A stretch of 64,000 bases of DNA. Origin: Kribbella sandramycini. GTDB lineage: Bacteria; Actinomycetota; Actinomycetes; Propionibacteriales; Kribbellaceae. The position numbers and the translations under genes were made by a program. The stretch lies in NCBI RefSeq assembly GCF_013131805.1, contig NZ_JABJRC010000003.1, forward strand, positions 620,001 to 684,000. Reading direction: 5' to 3'. Shown piece by piece: positions 15,820 to 23,930 of the stretch (positions are counted from its first letter, which is position 1; each line of letters opens with the position of its first letter). The notes under the pieces were generated by a model that made no database searches, was not told the DNA's origin, and saw only the letters and a program-made list of their open reading frames with translations.

Positions 15820-15981
15820 GGGGTGTTGAGAAACTCCAGACCTACTGCGGGGCACTCGGCACGGCACCTCGCCGCACGGGTGCAAAGGGCACGATGCTCC
15901 GCATCGAGCCCTCCGCCCCCGCGCACCGAGCCACCGCACCGAGCACCTCCTCGCTACGGCCTGGAGTTCCACAACACCCCC
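15819..15981. repeat. 163-bp palindromic element, copy 1
   Basis: A 163-bp element whose first 21 bases (from 15819) and last 21 bases (to 15981) are inverted complements with two mismatches, e.g. GGGGGTGTTG against CAACACCCCC. The inner 120 bp (15841-15960) match copy 2 (26341-26460) at about 109 of 120 positions and contain a small hairpin GATGC-TCC-GCATC (15893-15905). It fills the space between the GH51 stop and the ribosome site of the secreted GH43 gene. It could be a miniature inverted-repeat element or a structured leader RNA. Confidence 0.85.
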
Positions 15982-16001
15982 TTGAGAGGAGACCCCTGCC
16001 C

Positions 16002-18221
16002 GTGCCTCCGAAGAGACTTCTGGCCGCCGCCGTGGCGGTCGCGACCGTCGCCGCCGGTACGTCGGCCGCCACCGCGGCGCCTGATCCCGGCGTCAAGACC
16101 ACCAACGCGATCTCGTCGAGTTTCGCCGACACGTTCGCCGACCCGGCGATCATCCAGGGCCGCGACGGCTACTGGTACGCCTACGCCACCTCCGACCCGC
16201 TGGTCTCGAACGGCCCGTTCGGCCTGATGCACATGGCCCGGACGAAGGACTTCGGCTCCTGGGAGTACCTCGGCACAGTCTTCAACGAGCAGACCAAACC
16301 GGCGTGGGCGGCGCCCGGCTCGTTCTTCTGGGCGCCCGACATCCGCTACTTCGGCGGCCGGTACGTCATGTACTTCACCGTCACCGACACCGCGGCCAAC
16401 CCCGGCGGCGATCCGGCGATCGGGGTCGCGACCGCGCCGACGCCGTCCGGGCCGTGGACGGCGACCGACGGGCCGGTGGTCACGCCGAAGCCCGACGGCA
16501 ACGGGGGCTACTTCGGGACGATCGACCCCGCGATGCTGACCGCGGCCGACGGCAAGCGCTACATGTACTACGGCGGTTTCTACGGCGGCATCTCGGTCAC
16601 CGAGCTGACCCCCGACGGTCTGCACGCGGTCGGCGAGCCGACCCAGGTGACGATCGGCGACCGGTACGAGGGTTCGTACGTCGTCTATCGCGACGGCTGG
16701 TACTACCTGACGGCGTCCGCGATGAACTGCTGCGCCGGGCCGACCACCGGCTACTCGGTCTTCGCCGGTCGCTCGCGCTCCCCCAAGGGCCCCTTCGTGG
16801 ACGCCGACGGCGCCGCGCTGACCGACTCACGCGTCGGCGGGACGACGGTCATCACCCAGAACGGCAACAAGTGGATCGGGCCCGGCCACCACGCGTTCAT
16901 CACCGACGCGGCCGGTCAGGACCACATCGTCTACCACGCGATCGACCGCAACAACGCTTGGCTGACCGACCCGTTCGGGATCAACCGGCGGCCGATGCTG
17001 ATCGATCGGATCGACTGGATCGACGGTTGGCCGCGAACGCGAGCAGGCGCCGGGCCGTCCGAGGGGCCGGTGCCCGCGCCGACCACGGGCTCAGGGCTGG
17101 GGATCAATTCGACCGACCCGGCCGGTGGACTGCAGTTGGCCGCGAGGCGCCCTGGTGACGCGCTCGGCGGTCCGACGGCGGCGATCTCCGGAGCGGCCCA
17201 GACGCGGCGGTCCGCGCCGGCCGGTTCGCTGCGGGTCGAGGCGGATGTGAAGCTGGGTTCGTCGTTCAGCACGGTGCTCGGCGGTAACCAGGTCGTCGCT
17301 TCGGTTGCGCGGGGCAAGGTCACTGTGACGGTCGGCCGGCGGACGGCGTCCGCCGTACTGCCGGCTGACTTCGACCGGACGCAGTGGAACAAGCTGAGCG
17401 TCCAGGTCTCCGGCTCGACGGTGACCGCCCGGTTGGACGACGCCGGGCTGGCCGAGGTGTACGCCGAGGCGCGGCTCGACGTGCCGGGGCTGAAGCTGAA
17501 GGCGGCGCCGGTCCGGTGGATCGGGTCGGCGGAGGTGGACAACCTGACGGTGCGTCCGGTCGCCAAGCCGGTGCAGCGATTGGCCGCCGTACCGCAGACC
17601 GGGAAGCTGCTCGCCGGTGACGATTTCAACGGCGCGCTCGGCGCGAACTGGTCGTGGGTACGGCCGGACGCGGCGGCAGTCGTTGCCGATGGCAAGCTGT
17701 CCTGGCCGCTGCAGAACGCGGATCTGGTCGGCGGCGGGAACAACGCCGGGTTGCTGTTCCACACGCCGCCCGCGGGGGACAAGTGGATCGCGGAGACCAA
17801 ACTGCACCTCGACACCGGTGCGGGCGATATCCGCAACTACCAGCAGGCCGGGATGATCGCCTACCTGAACGACAGCGACTTCGCGCGGCTCGGCAACGTG
17901 TCGATCTGGAAGACCCGGCAGACGGAGTACGGGCGGGAGCTCGTCGTCCGCCCGTCGGACGGCGCCACCAACTACGGCGCGGCCGCGATCGGATGTTCGG
18001 CGCCGACCCAGTGGATGCGGCTGGCGTATCACAAGAACGCGGCCGGCGAGCACGTCTACCAGGCCGGGACGAGCGTTGACGGCAAGCACTGGACGTGGGG
18101 CGCCGCCTGGGTGCTGTCGGCGCCGGCGAAACTCGGGCTCTACGCGCACGGCGAGTTCACCGGCGCGAACCCGGCCCCGATCGCGACGTTCGACTACCTG
18201 AAGTTCTACGAGAGTCGGTGA
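16002..18221 (+). CDS. Secreted GH43 arabinanase/arabinofuranosidase-type glycosidase
   Basis: 739 residues from a GTG with AGGAG at good spacing. Residues 1-30 form a Sec signal peptide (KRLLAAAVAVATVAAGTSAA). The GH43 five-bladed propeller spans about 45-330: the catalytic base Asp is in FADPAIIQGRDGYW, the pKa-modulating Asp in FGTIDPAM, and the acid Glu in DRYEGSYVVYRDGWYY. A linker and beta-sandwich module follow (about 370-510). The last 190 residues form a concanavalin-like domain (DDFNGALGANWSWVRP, then AGMIAYLNDSDFARLG) typical of GH43 C-terminal modules. It likely attacks extracellular arabinan or arabinoxylan and feeds the intracellular GH51 and GH43 enzymes. The 163-bp element sits in its leader. 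Confidence 0.92.
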   Translation: MPPKRLLAAAVAVATVAAGTSAATAAPDPGVKTTNAISSSFADTFADPAIIQGRDGYWYAYATSDPLVSNGPFGLMHMARTKDFGSWEYLGTVFNEQTKPAWAAPGSFFWAPDIRYFGGRYVMYFTVTDTAANPGGDPAIGVATAPTPSGPWTATDGPVVTPKPDGNGGYFGTIDPAMLTAADGKRYMYYGGFYGGISVTELTPDGLHAVGEPTQVTIGDRYEGSYVVYRDGWYYLTASAMNCCAGPTTGYSVFAGRSRSPKGPFVDADGAALTDSRVGGTTVITQNGNKWIGPGHHAFITDAAGQDHIVYHAIDRNNAWLTDPFGINRRPMLIDRIDWIDGWPRTRAGAGPSEGPVPAPTTGSGLGINSTDPAGGLQLAARRPGDALGGPTAAISGAAQTRRSAPAGSLRVEADVKLGSSFSTVLGGNQVVASVARGKVTVTVGRRTASAVLPADFDRTQWNKLSVQVSGSTVTARLDDAGLAEVYAEARLDVPGLKLKAAPVRWIGSAEVDNLTVRPVAKPVQRLAAVPQTGKLLAGDDFNGALGANWSWVRPDAAAVVADGKLSWPLQNADLVGGGNNAGLLFHTPPAGDKWIAETKLHLDTGAGDIRNYQQAGMIAYLNDSDFARLGNVSIWKTRQTEYGRELVVRPSDGATNYGAAAIGCSAPTQWMRLAYHKNAAGEHVYQAGTSVDGKHWTWGAAWVLSAPAKLGLYAHGEFTGANPAPIATFDYLKFYESR

Positions 18222-18222
18222 G

Positions 18223-19101
18223 ATGACCAACCCGGTCTACGGCGACAACTTCGCCGACCCGTTCGTGCTCGCGGTGGGTGAGGCGTTCCTGGCGTTCGCC
18301 ACGAACGGGCCGCTGGGCAACGTGCAGACACTCCGGTCGACCGATCTGGTGTCCTGGGAGCGCGTCGGCGACGCGCTCCCCGCGTTACCCGGCTGGACCG
18401 CGCCCGGCCGCGTCTGGGCGCCCGAGGTAATTGCCCACGACAACCAATATCTGCTCTACTACACCTCCGCCGACCCCGCCACCGGTCACCAGGCGGTCGG
18501 GGTTGCGACGGCTGATCGAGCCGAAGGTCCATATGTCGACAAATCTCTTTCGCCACTTCTCAGTCAGGCGGCCGAGGGTGGATCGATCGACGCCTCCCCG
18601 TTCCGCGACCCCGCCGGCGCGCTCTGGCTGTACTGGAAGAACGACGGCAACGCGATCGGCGTCGACACCTGGATCTACGTCCAACGACTGTCGGCCGACG
18701 GCCTGACCCTCGAAGGCCCGTCGTACCGGCTGATCAAACAAGACCTGCCGTGGGAAGGAGCACTCGTCGAGGCCCCCTACGTCGTCGAACGCCACGGCCT
18801 CTTCCACCTCTTCTACTCCGCCAACGCCTTCGACAAGCCCGAGTACGCCGTCGGCCACGCAACCGGCCCATCCCCCACCGGCCCCTTCACCAAATCCGGC
18901 GCCCCCATCCTCACCTCCCCCGCCGGCCCCGGCCACAACATGGTCCTCACCGCCTTCACCCGCGACTGGTTCGTCCACCACGCCTGGGACCCAACCCAGG
19001 TCGGCACCGACCCCCGCGGCCGCACCATGCACATCACCCAACTCACCTGGTCCGGCGACACCCCCGTCGTCACCTCGCACCCCCCACCGTCTGCTGGGTA
19101 A
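18223..19101 (+). CDS. Cytoplasmic GH43 glycosidase
   Basis: 292 residues, a single GH43 propeller without signal peptide, starting one base after the preceding stop, so translationally coupled. Catalytic candidates are Asp in NFADPFVL, Asp in GSIDASPFRD and Glu in GALVEAPYVVERHG. It probably hydrolyses imported arabino- or xylo-oligosaccharides. The last 400 bp of the gene become extremely C-rich on the coding strand, unlike its first half, and the TAA stop is embedded in the first palindrome (TGGGTAAACCCA) of the array that follows. Confidence 0.92.
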   Translation: MTNPVYGDNFADPFVLAVGEAFLAFATNGPLGNVQTLRSTDLVSWERVGDALPALPGWTAPGRVWAPEVIAHDNQYLLYYTSADPATGHQAVGVATADRAEGPYVDKSLSPLLSQAAEGGSIDASPFRDPAGALWLYWKNDGNAIGVDTWIYVQRLSADGLTLEGPSYRLIKQDLPWEGALVEAPYVVERHGLFHLFYSANAFDKPEYAVGHATGPSPTGPFTKSGAPILTSPAGPGHNMVLTAFTRDWFVHHAWDPTQVGTDPRGRTMHITQLTWSGDTPVVTSHPPPSAG

Positions 19102-19395
19102 ACCCAAGACAGCGTGGGTTGGCCAGCCAGTATCCGGTTGGCCAACCCACCACCCCCCGGGCAAGCCCACGCCCCGCCTTCCCTGGGTGAGCCGACGCCC
19201 CACCTTTCCTGGGTAAGCCCACGGCGAGCGGGGTGGGCCAGTCGCAGGCAGCTAGCCCACCCACCGCCGGTTGGGCTGGCCCATCAAACGCGTGGGTTGG
19301 CCCATGAAACGGGGTGTTTGGTGGGTGGGCCAGCGGCGGGGTGGGTGAGCTAGTCGGAGGCGGTTGGCCTACCCGCCGTTTGGTGGGTGAGCCCA
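19095..19395. repeat. Array of ~14 short GGG/CCC palindromes
   Basis: Roughly every 20 bp there is a 10-12-bp near-palindrome of the form TGGGTNNNCCCA. Clear copies are 19095-19106 (TGGGTAAACCCA), 19136-19147 (GGTTGGCCAACC), 19210-19221 (TGGGTAAGCCCA), 19272-19283 (TGGGCTGGCCCA), 19293-19304 (TGGGTTGGCCCA) and 19384-19395 (TGGGTGAGCCCA), with degenerate copies between. The array fills the gap between two convergent genes and contains the stop codon of the GH43 gene and the last codons of the MocR gene. The small open frames across it are artefacts of the repeat. Confidence 0.75.
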
Positions 19396-20774
19396 TCAAG
19401 CGGGGGCTGGGGGTGGGCGAGGAGGGTGGTGAGGATGGTGAGGGCTTTGTGGAGGTCGGGGGTGGTGGGGGTGGCGTAGCCGATGACCAGGCCGGGTGGG
19501 CCTGGGGTGGTGCGGCGGTAGTCGGAGAGGGGGGCCAGGTCCAGGCCGGCTGCGCGGGCTTGGGTGGCGAGCGTGCGGTCGTCCAGGTGGTTGGGGAGTA
19601 GGAGGGTGATGTGTAGGCCGGCTTCTTGGCCTACGACGCGGCCGTAGGGGGCGAGGGCGGCGCAGGCTTGGGTGCGGCGGTCGGCGTAGCGGCGGCGGTG
19701 TTTGCGGATGGCTTGGTCCAGGTAGCCGTCGCGGAGCATGGCGAGGAGGGCGGCCTGCATGGGCCAGCCGGGCCAGTCGCCGGAGTCGGCGCGGAAGGCG
19801 GCCAGGCGGTCGACGGTGGGCGCGGCGGCGACGAGCCAGCCGAGGCGGAGTGCCGGGCTGAGGGTTTTGGAGAGTGTGCCGAGGTGGACAACGCGGTCCA
19901 GGTCGAGTTGGGCCAGGGCGGGCAGTGGCGCGACGTCGAAGCGGAACTCGCTGTCGTAGTCGTCCTCGATCAGCAGTGCGTTCGTCCGCCGCGCCCAGCG
20001 GATCAACTCGTTGCGCCGGGCAACGGGTAGCCGACCGCCGAGCGGGTATTGATGGGACGGCGTGACGTAGACCGCGGCGAGGTCGTCGGGAAGTTCGGCG
20101 ACCCGTAGGCCGTCGCGATCGACCGGGACGTCGACGATCCGCAGGCCGTGGTCGCGGGCGGCGACGACCGCGTTCAGGTAGCCGGGGTCCTCGATGGCGA
20201 TCCGGTCGCCGGGGCGCTGGGTGACGGTCAGCAGCAGGCGGAGCCCGTGCACGGTGCCGTCGGTGATCAGGATGTTCTCCGGCGCACAAGCGATCCCCCG
20301 GACGCGACCGACGTGCTCGGCCAGCGCCGTCCGCAACGCGGGGAGGCCGGCGGCGTCGTCGTACCCACGCGGTGGGGATTGGGTGGAGACCTCGCGCCAG
20401 GCGCGGCGCCAGCCCGGGTCGGGCGTTGGGTCGATGTACGGGATGCCGGGCCGCAGTGTCAGCAGTTCGCGCTCGGGCTCCGGGGCGGACGCCGTCCGTC
20501 GGCGCTCGGCCGGGCGTAGCGGCGCGACGTCCGTGACGAACGTGCCCGCGCCGGTGCGACCCTCGATCCATCCTTCCGCCTGCAACTGGTCGTACGCCGC
20601 CTGTGCCACGGCCCGCGCCACGGACAACTGCTTGGCCAGGTCGCGAGTGGACGGCAAGCGATGCCCGGCCTGCAGCCGGCCGTCCAGGACGGCAGCCCGG
20701 AACTGCTCGGCCAGTTGCAGATGCAGCGGGAGCGAACCGGATCGGTCGACGACCAGCGGGAGTGAGGTCTGCAC
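19350..20774 (-). CDS. MocR/PdxR-family regulator (GntR HTH + aminotransferase domain)
   Basis: 474 residues from a GTG at 20774. The N-terminal GntR-type winged helix (PLHLQLAEQFRAAVLDGRLQ, RLPSTRDLAKQLSVARAVAQAAYDQL) is fused to a class I aminotransferase-like domain. The PLP lysine is in HLGTLSKTLSPALRLGW, and IEDDYDSEFRFD and YVTPSHQYPLGG are family hallmarks. It is divergent from a PNPOx-like gene, matching the usual PdxR arrangement in vitamin B6 metabolism. Two GAATGGAC direct repeats lie between them. The 3' end is strikingly C-rich in the coding strand, and the last residues (GLTHQTAGRPTASD) are encoded within the palindrome array. Confidence 0.92.
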   Translation of the reverse strand: MQTSLPLVVDRSGSLPLHLQLAEQFRAAVLDGRLQAGHRLPSTRDLAKQLSVARAVAQAAYDQLQAEGWIEGRTGAGTFVTDVAPLRPAERRRTASAPEPERELLTLRPGIPYIDPTPDPGWRRAWREVSTQSPPRGYDDAAGLPALRTALAEHVGRVRGIACAPENILITDGTVHGLRLLLTVTQRPGDRIAIEDPGYLNAVVAARDHGLRIVDVPVDRDGLRVAELPDDLAAVYVTPSHQYPLGGRLPVARRNELIRWARRTNALLIEDDYDSEFRFDVAPLPALAQLDLDRVVHLGTLSKTLSPALRLGWLVAAAPTVDRLAAFRADSGDWPGWPMQAALLAMLRDGYLDQAIRKHRRRYADRRTQACAALAPYGRVVGQEAGLHITLLLPNHLDDRTLATQARAAGLDLAPLSDYRRTTPGPPGLVIGYATPTTPDLHKALTILTTLLAHPQPPLDGLTHQTAGRPTASD

Positions 20775-20775
20775 G

Positions 20776-20807
20776 GAATGGACTACCGATTTCCTCGATG
20801 AATGGAC
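20776..20807. promoter_or_regulatory. Direct-repeat operator for the MocR regulator
   Basis: GAATGGAC occurs at 20776-20783 and again at 20800-20807, 24 bp apart, in the divergent promoter. MocR/GabR-type dimers characteristically bind spaced direct repeats, so this is the probable operator. Confidence 0.6.
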
Positions 20808-20843
20808 CGTGTCAGCATGCCACTCGTCCCTGACCCTGGAGAC

Positions 20844-21521
20844 ATGACGACCAGATTGCAGCCGACTGCCCGGACCACTCTGCGCCGTTCCAAGGAGCGC
20901 GCCGCCACCGAGCGGCAGGCCCTGTACGACGTCCTGACCGACGGCATGTTCTGCCACCTCGGTGTCGTGGTCGACGGCGACCCGCTGGTGCTGCCGACGG
21001 CGTACGGCGTCGACATCGACCGCGGGCCGGACGGGACGCTCTATCTGCACGGGTCGGTGGCCGCGCGGAGTGTGGTGGCCGCGCCGCGGCAGGCGGTCTG
21101 TGTGACCGTGACGCACGCGGACGGGCTGGTGCTGGCGCGCTCGGCGTTCCATCACTCGGTCAACTACCGGTCGGCGGTGATCTTCGGCGTCCCGCGGCTG
21201 GTCGAGGACCCGGACGAGAAGCTGCACGGGCTGAACCGGATCGTCGATCACCTCGTCCCCGGGCGGTCCTCCGCGACTCGCCCGCCGAACCGCAAGGAGC
21301 TGGCGAAGACCTCGGTCCTCGCACTCGATCTCACCGAGGCCTCGGTGAAGACCCGCTCGGGGCCTGCCAACGACGAGGAGCAGGACCTCGACCTGCCCTA
21401 CTGGACAGGCGTGATCCCGCTCCACGTGATCGCCGGTGAGCCCGAGAACAACCCGGACTGCGACCTACTCGTCCCGGCGCACGTCCGCTCGCGCGCGAAC
21501 CGCTTGGGCGCACCTTCTTAG
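20844..21521 (+). CDS. Pyridoxamine 5'-phosphate oxidase-like FMN-binding protein
   Basis: 225 residues from the ATG at 20844; in-frame ATGs at 20802 and 20817 are also possible and no start has a strong ribosome site. The split-barrel flavin-binding fold is indicated by LTDGMFCHLGVVVDGDPLVLPTAYG and LYLHGSVAARSV, typical of the PNPOx-like clan that binds FMN or F420. The divergent MocR regulator with a PLP-binding domain suggests a link to vitamin B6 or to detoxifying flavin chemistry. The C-terminal part (NNPDCDLLVPAHVRSR) fits this class. It overlaps the convergent permease gene by four bases. Confidence 0.88.
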   Translation: MTTRLQPTARTTLRRSKERAATERQALYDVLTDGMFCHLGVVVDGDPLVLPTAYGVDIDRGPDGTLYLHGSVAARSVVAAPRQAVCVTVTHADGLVLARSAFHHSVNYRSAVIFGVPRLVEDPDEKLHGLNRIVDHLVPGRSSATRPPNRKELAKTSVLALDLTEASVKTRSGPANDEEQDLDLPYWTGVIPLHVIAGEPENNPDCDLLVPAHVRSRANRLGAPS

Positions 21522-22312
21522 GCCGCGGTCCCCTTGTTGTAGCTCTTCTGCGCCCAGAAGTAGCCGACGACGGTGATCGCGACGCACCAGCCGATCGCCT
21601 GCAGGCCCGAGCCGTCCTTGACCGGCGTACCGATCAGCAGGTGCCGCAGGGTGTCGATGATCGGCGTGAACGGCTGGTACTCGGCGAACCAGCGGACGCC
21701 GCTCGGCATCGCGTCGAGCGGGAGGAAGGTGTTGCTCAGGAAGGGCAGCACGAAGCTGATCGGCAGCACGATGTTGCTCGCGCCCTCGGCGGTCTTGCTG
21801 ATCAGGCCGAGCGCGATCGCGAACCAGGTCAGCGCGATCGTGACGGCGATCAGCAGACCGGCGGCGAGCAGCCAGTCGACCACCGAGGCGTTCGGCCGGA
21901 ACCCGATCAGGACGGCGAAGCCGACCACGACGGCCAGGCTGATCGTGGTCAGGACGACGTTGCCGAGCACATGCCCGGTCAGCACGGCCGGCCGGAAGAT
22001 CGCCATCGTCCGGAACCGGGCCACGATGCCCTCGGTCATGTCCATCGCGGCGCCGATCGCGGGTGACATCGTGCCGGAGGCGATCGCCATCAGCAGTAGT
22101 CCCGGGGTCAGGAAGTCGAGGTAGGCGAACCCGTCGGCGCCGCCGCCGAGACCGGCCGAGAACGTGTCGCCGAAGATCAGGCCGAACAGCAGCAACATGA
22201 TGATCGGCATCCCGACCGCGCCCAGCGACAGGGCCGGGTAGCGCAGGGCGTGCCGCAGATTGCGGCGCAACATCGTGGCGGTGTCGGCCACAGGGTAGGA
22301 AGCGGTGCTCAT
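21518..22312 (-). CDS. ABC-2 type transporter permease (DrrB-like)
   Basis: 264 residues with six predicted membrane segments; the DMTEGIVARFRTMAIFRPAVLTGHVLG stretch is the typical DrrB-class signature loop region. The ATG overlaps the stop of the ATPase gene (ATGA), so the two are translationally coupled and form one exporter. By analogy with daunorubicin-resistance exporters it moves drugs or lipids outward; the substrate is unknown. The ORF is open far upstream but the start within the ATGA overlap is clearly right. Confidence 0.93.
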   Translation of the reverse strand: MSTASYPVADTATMLRRNLRHALRYPALSLGAVGMPIIMLLLFGLIFGDTFSAGLGGGADGFAYLDFLTPGLLLMAIASGTMSPAIGAAMDMTEGIVARFRTMAIFRPAVLTGHVLGNVVLTTISLAVVVGFAVLIGFRPNASVVDWLLAAGLLIAVTIALTWFAIALGLISKTAEGASNIVLPISFVLPFLSNTFLPLDAMPSGVRWFAEYQPFTPIIDTLRHLLIGTPVKDGSGLQAIGWCVAITVVGYFWAQKSYNKGTAA

Positions 22313-23253
22313 GCGCTCAACGCCTTCTCGTGAGTGGGCTGGCCCGTGACGGCGAAGAACACGTCGTCCAGGTCGGGGGTGTGGACCGTCAGCTCGCCGA
22401 CCTCCAGCGAGGAGTCCTCGATGCGGGTCAACAGGTCGCGCAGCGCGAGGACGCTGCCGTCGTTCGGCACCTGCAGGGTCAGTGCTTCGGGGTTCGGTAC
22501 GCCGGCCGTCAGCACCTGGCCGGCGAGCGTGAACTCCTCCGGTGAGTTGAAGCGCAGCAGCACGTGGCCACCGGGAACGAGCCGCTTGAGCTGCTCCGGC
22601 GTCCCCTCGGCGACCAGCTGCCCGTGGTCCAGGACGGCGATCTGGTCGGCGAGCTGATCGGCCTCCTCCAGGTACTGGGTGGTCAGGAAGACCGTGACGC
22701 CGGTGGCGACCAGCGCGCGGATCGTCGTCCACATGTTGTGCCGGCTGCGTGGGTCGAGGCCGGTGGTTGGCTCGTCCAGGAAGATGATCCGCGGGCTGCC
22801 GACCAGGGTCATGGCCAGATCGAGCCGGCGCTTCATCCCGCCGGAGTACGTCATGGCGAGTTTGCCGCCGGCCTCGACCAGGTCGAACTGCTCAAGGAGC
22901 TCGTCGGCCCGGGTCCGCGCCGCGCGGCGGCCGAGATGGCCGAGGTCGGCCATCATGATCAGGTTCTCCCGACCGGTCAGCAGGCCGTCGACGGCGGAGA
23001 ACTGCCCGGTGACGCCGATTGCCGCGCGGACGGCGTCCGGCTCGGCAGCCAGGTCGTGACCGGCCACCCGGATCGCTCCGGCGTCGGCGGTGATCAGCGT
23101 GGAGAGGATCTGGACGGCCGTGGTCTTACCGGCCCCGTTCGGGCCGAGCAACGAGAAGATCGTGCCTTCGGCAACGGTCAGGTCGATCCCGGCGAGCACG
23201 ACTTTGTCGCCGTAGGACTTGTGCAGTCCGCGGGCCTCGATCGCTGTGGACAT
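22309..23253 (-). CDS. ABC transporter ATP-binding protein (DrrA-like)
   Basis: 314 residues. Walker A is GPNGAGKTT (near residue 38), the signature is YSGGMKRRLDLAM, Walker B is IIFLDEPTTGLDP, and the H-loop region is FLTTQYLEEADQ. The C-terminal 90 residues match the DrrA-type extension (TVHTPDLDDVFFAVTG). It energises the coupled permease. Upstream lies the EXLDI-family gene on the same strand, 90 bp away, which may belong to the same unit and regulate it. Confidence 0.95.
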   Translation of the reverse strand: MSTAIEARGLHKSYGDKVVLAGIDLTVAEGTIFSLLGPNGAGKTTAVQILSTLITADAGAIRVAGHDLAAEPDAVRAAIGVTGQFSAVDGLLTGRENLIMMADLGHLGRRAARTRADELLEQFDLVEAGGKLAMTYSGGMKRRLDLAMTLVGSPRIIFLDEPTTGLDPRSRHNMWTTIRALVATGVTVFLTTQYLEEADQLADQIAVLDHGQLVAEGTPEQLKRLVPGGHVLLRFNSPEEFTLAGQVLTAGVPNPEALTLQVPNDGSVLALRDLLTRIEDSSLEVGELTVHTPDLDDVFFAVTGQPTHEKALSA

Positions 23254-23343
23254 GGTTCCTTCTTTCGGATTTCGGGCAGGGTGAACCGACCGGCCGACCG
23301 CGCGCTGGTCGCCGGGAGGTGAATCAGGGATGCCGGGGACGGA

Positions 23344-23868
23344 CTAGATGTCGAGGTCCTCCACCGCGGGCTGGTCGGCGGCTTCTTCGACCAGGGCGTA
23401 CAGGTCTTCGGGGATCAGGGCGCGTAGCTCTTCGACCGTCTCGACGACCGCGAGGGTCGCCTCGCCCTGCGCCATGCTCCAGGACTGGTCGCTGCTCCAG
23501 TTGCCGACCCAGGAGCGCCACCCGGTCAAGTAGCGCTCGTCATCGGCGTTCTGGACGAACTGCTGACGGCGATCGGCGTGCAGCACGAACTTTCCGCTCC
23601 GGCTGCGGTACACCTTGAAGGCCTCGTACCCGTTCGCGCTGGACCGACCGCCCTCGGCGATCAGCACACCCGAGAACCGCTGCTTGCGACCGGTGCCCCG
23701 GCCGACCCGCACGGTGATCTCGTCGTACCCCTCGAGGCGGCCCTCCTCCATCTCGACGTACTTGCGCAGTGCGATCGAGATGGCCGAGGAAAGGTTGCCG
23801 GCGAGCTCCTGGGCGCGTTTGTACACCGGCAGGTCGTCGTCCGACACGTAGATCGTCTTGTTCGGCAT
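23344..23868 (-). CDS. EXLDI-family protein with ribbon-helix-helix-like N-terminus
   Basis: 174 residues. The N-terminus (KTIYVSDDDLPVYKRAQELAG) has the strand-helix-helix character of small DNA-binding proteins. The middle is a beta-rich domain, and the extreme C-terminus is EDLDI, the motif that names the actinobacterial EXLDI family as I recall it. It precedes the DrrAB-like exporter on the same strand. Its promoter (TTGCTG, 16 bp, TATAGT at 23876-23903) places the transcription start at or next to the ATG, so the mRNA is probably leaderless. TGTAYGTA repeats overlap the promoter and could be an autoregulatory operator. Function is unknown. Confidence 0.85.
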   Translation of the reverse strand: MPNKTIYVSDDDLPVYKRAQELAGNLSSAISIALRKYVEMEEGRLEGYDEITVRVGRGTGRKQRFSGVLIAEGGRSSANGYEAFKVYRSRSGKFVLHADRRQQFVQNADDERYLTGWRSWVGNWSSDQSWSMAQGEATLAVVETVEELRALIPEDLYALVEEAADQPAVEDLDI

Positions 23869-23875
23869 AAGTACA

Positions 23876-23903
23876 ACTATACATACACCTCTACGTACAG
23901 CAA
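23876..23903 (-). promoter_or_regulatory. Leaderless promoter of the EXLDI gene
   Basis: On the minus strand, TTGCTG (23898-23903) and TATAGT (23876-23881) are separated by 16 bp, and the ATG follows TATAGT after seven bases. The spacer and flanks contain TGTACGTA and TGTATGTA, a likely repeat operator. Confidence 0.6.
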
Positions 23904-23930
23904 GAGCAGCAGGTGAACGATGTGGAAACT

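Noticed and set aside
15841..15960. Treating the core of the 163-bp element as an N-terminal extension of the secreted GH43 protein, or that of copy 2 as an extension of the amidotransferase
   Set aside because: The frame is open through the element in both cases, but the downstream GTG has a good ribosome site and is followed immediately by a signal peptide, and the amidotransferase ATG gives the normal family N-terminus.
19114..19399. Small open frames on both strands in the palindrome array
   Set aside because: They translate the repeats (GWPT/GLAH-like units), have no ribosome sites and no family resemblance.
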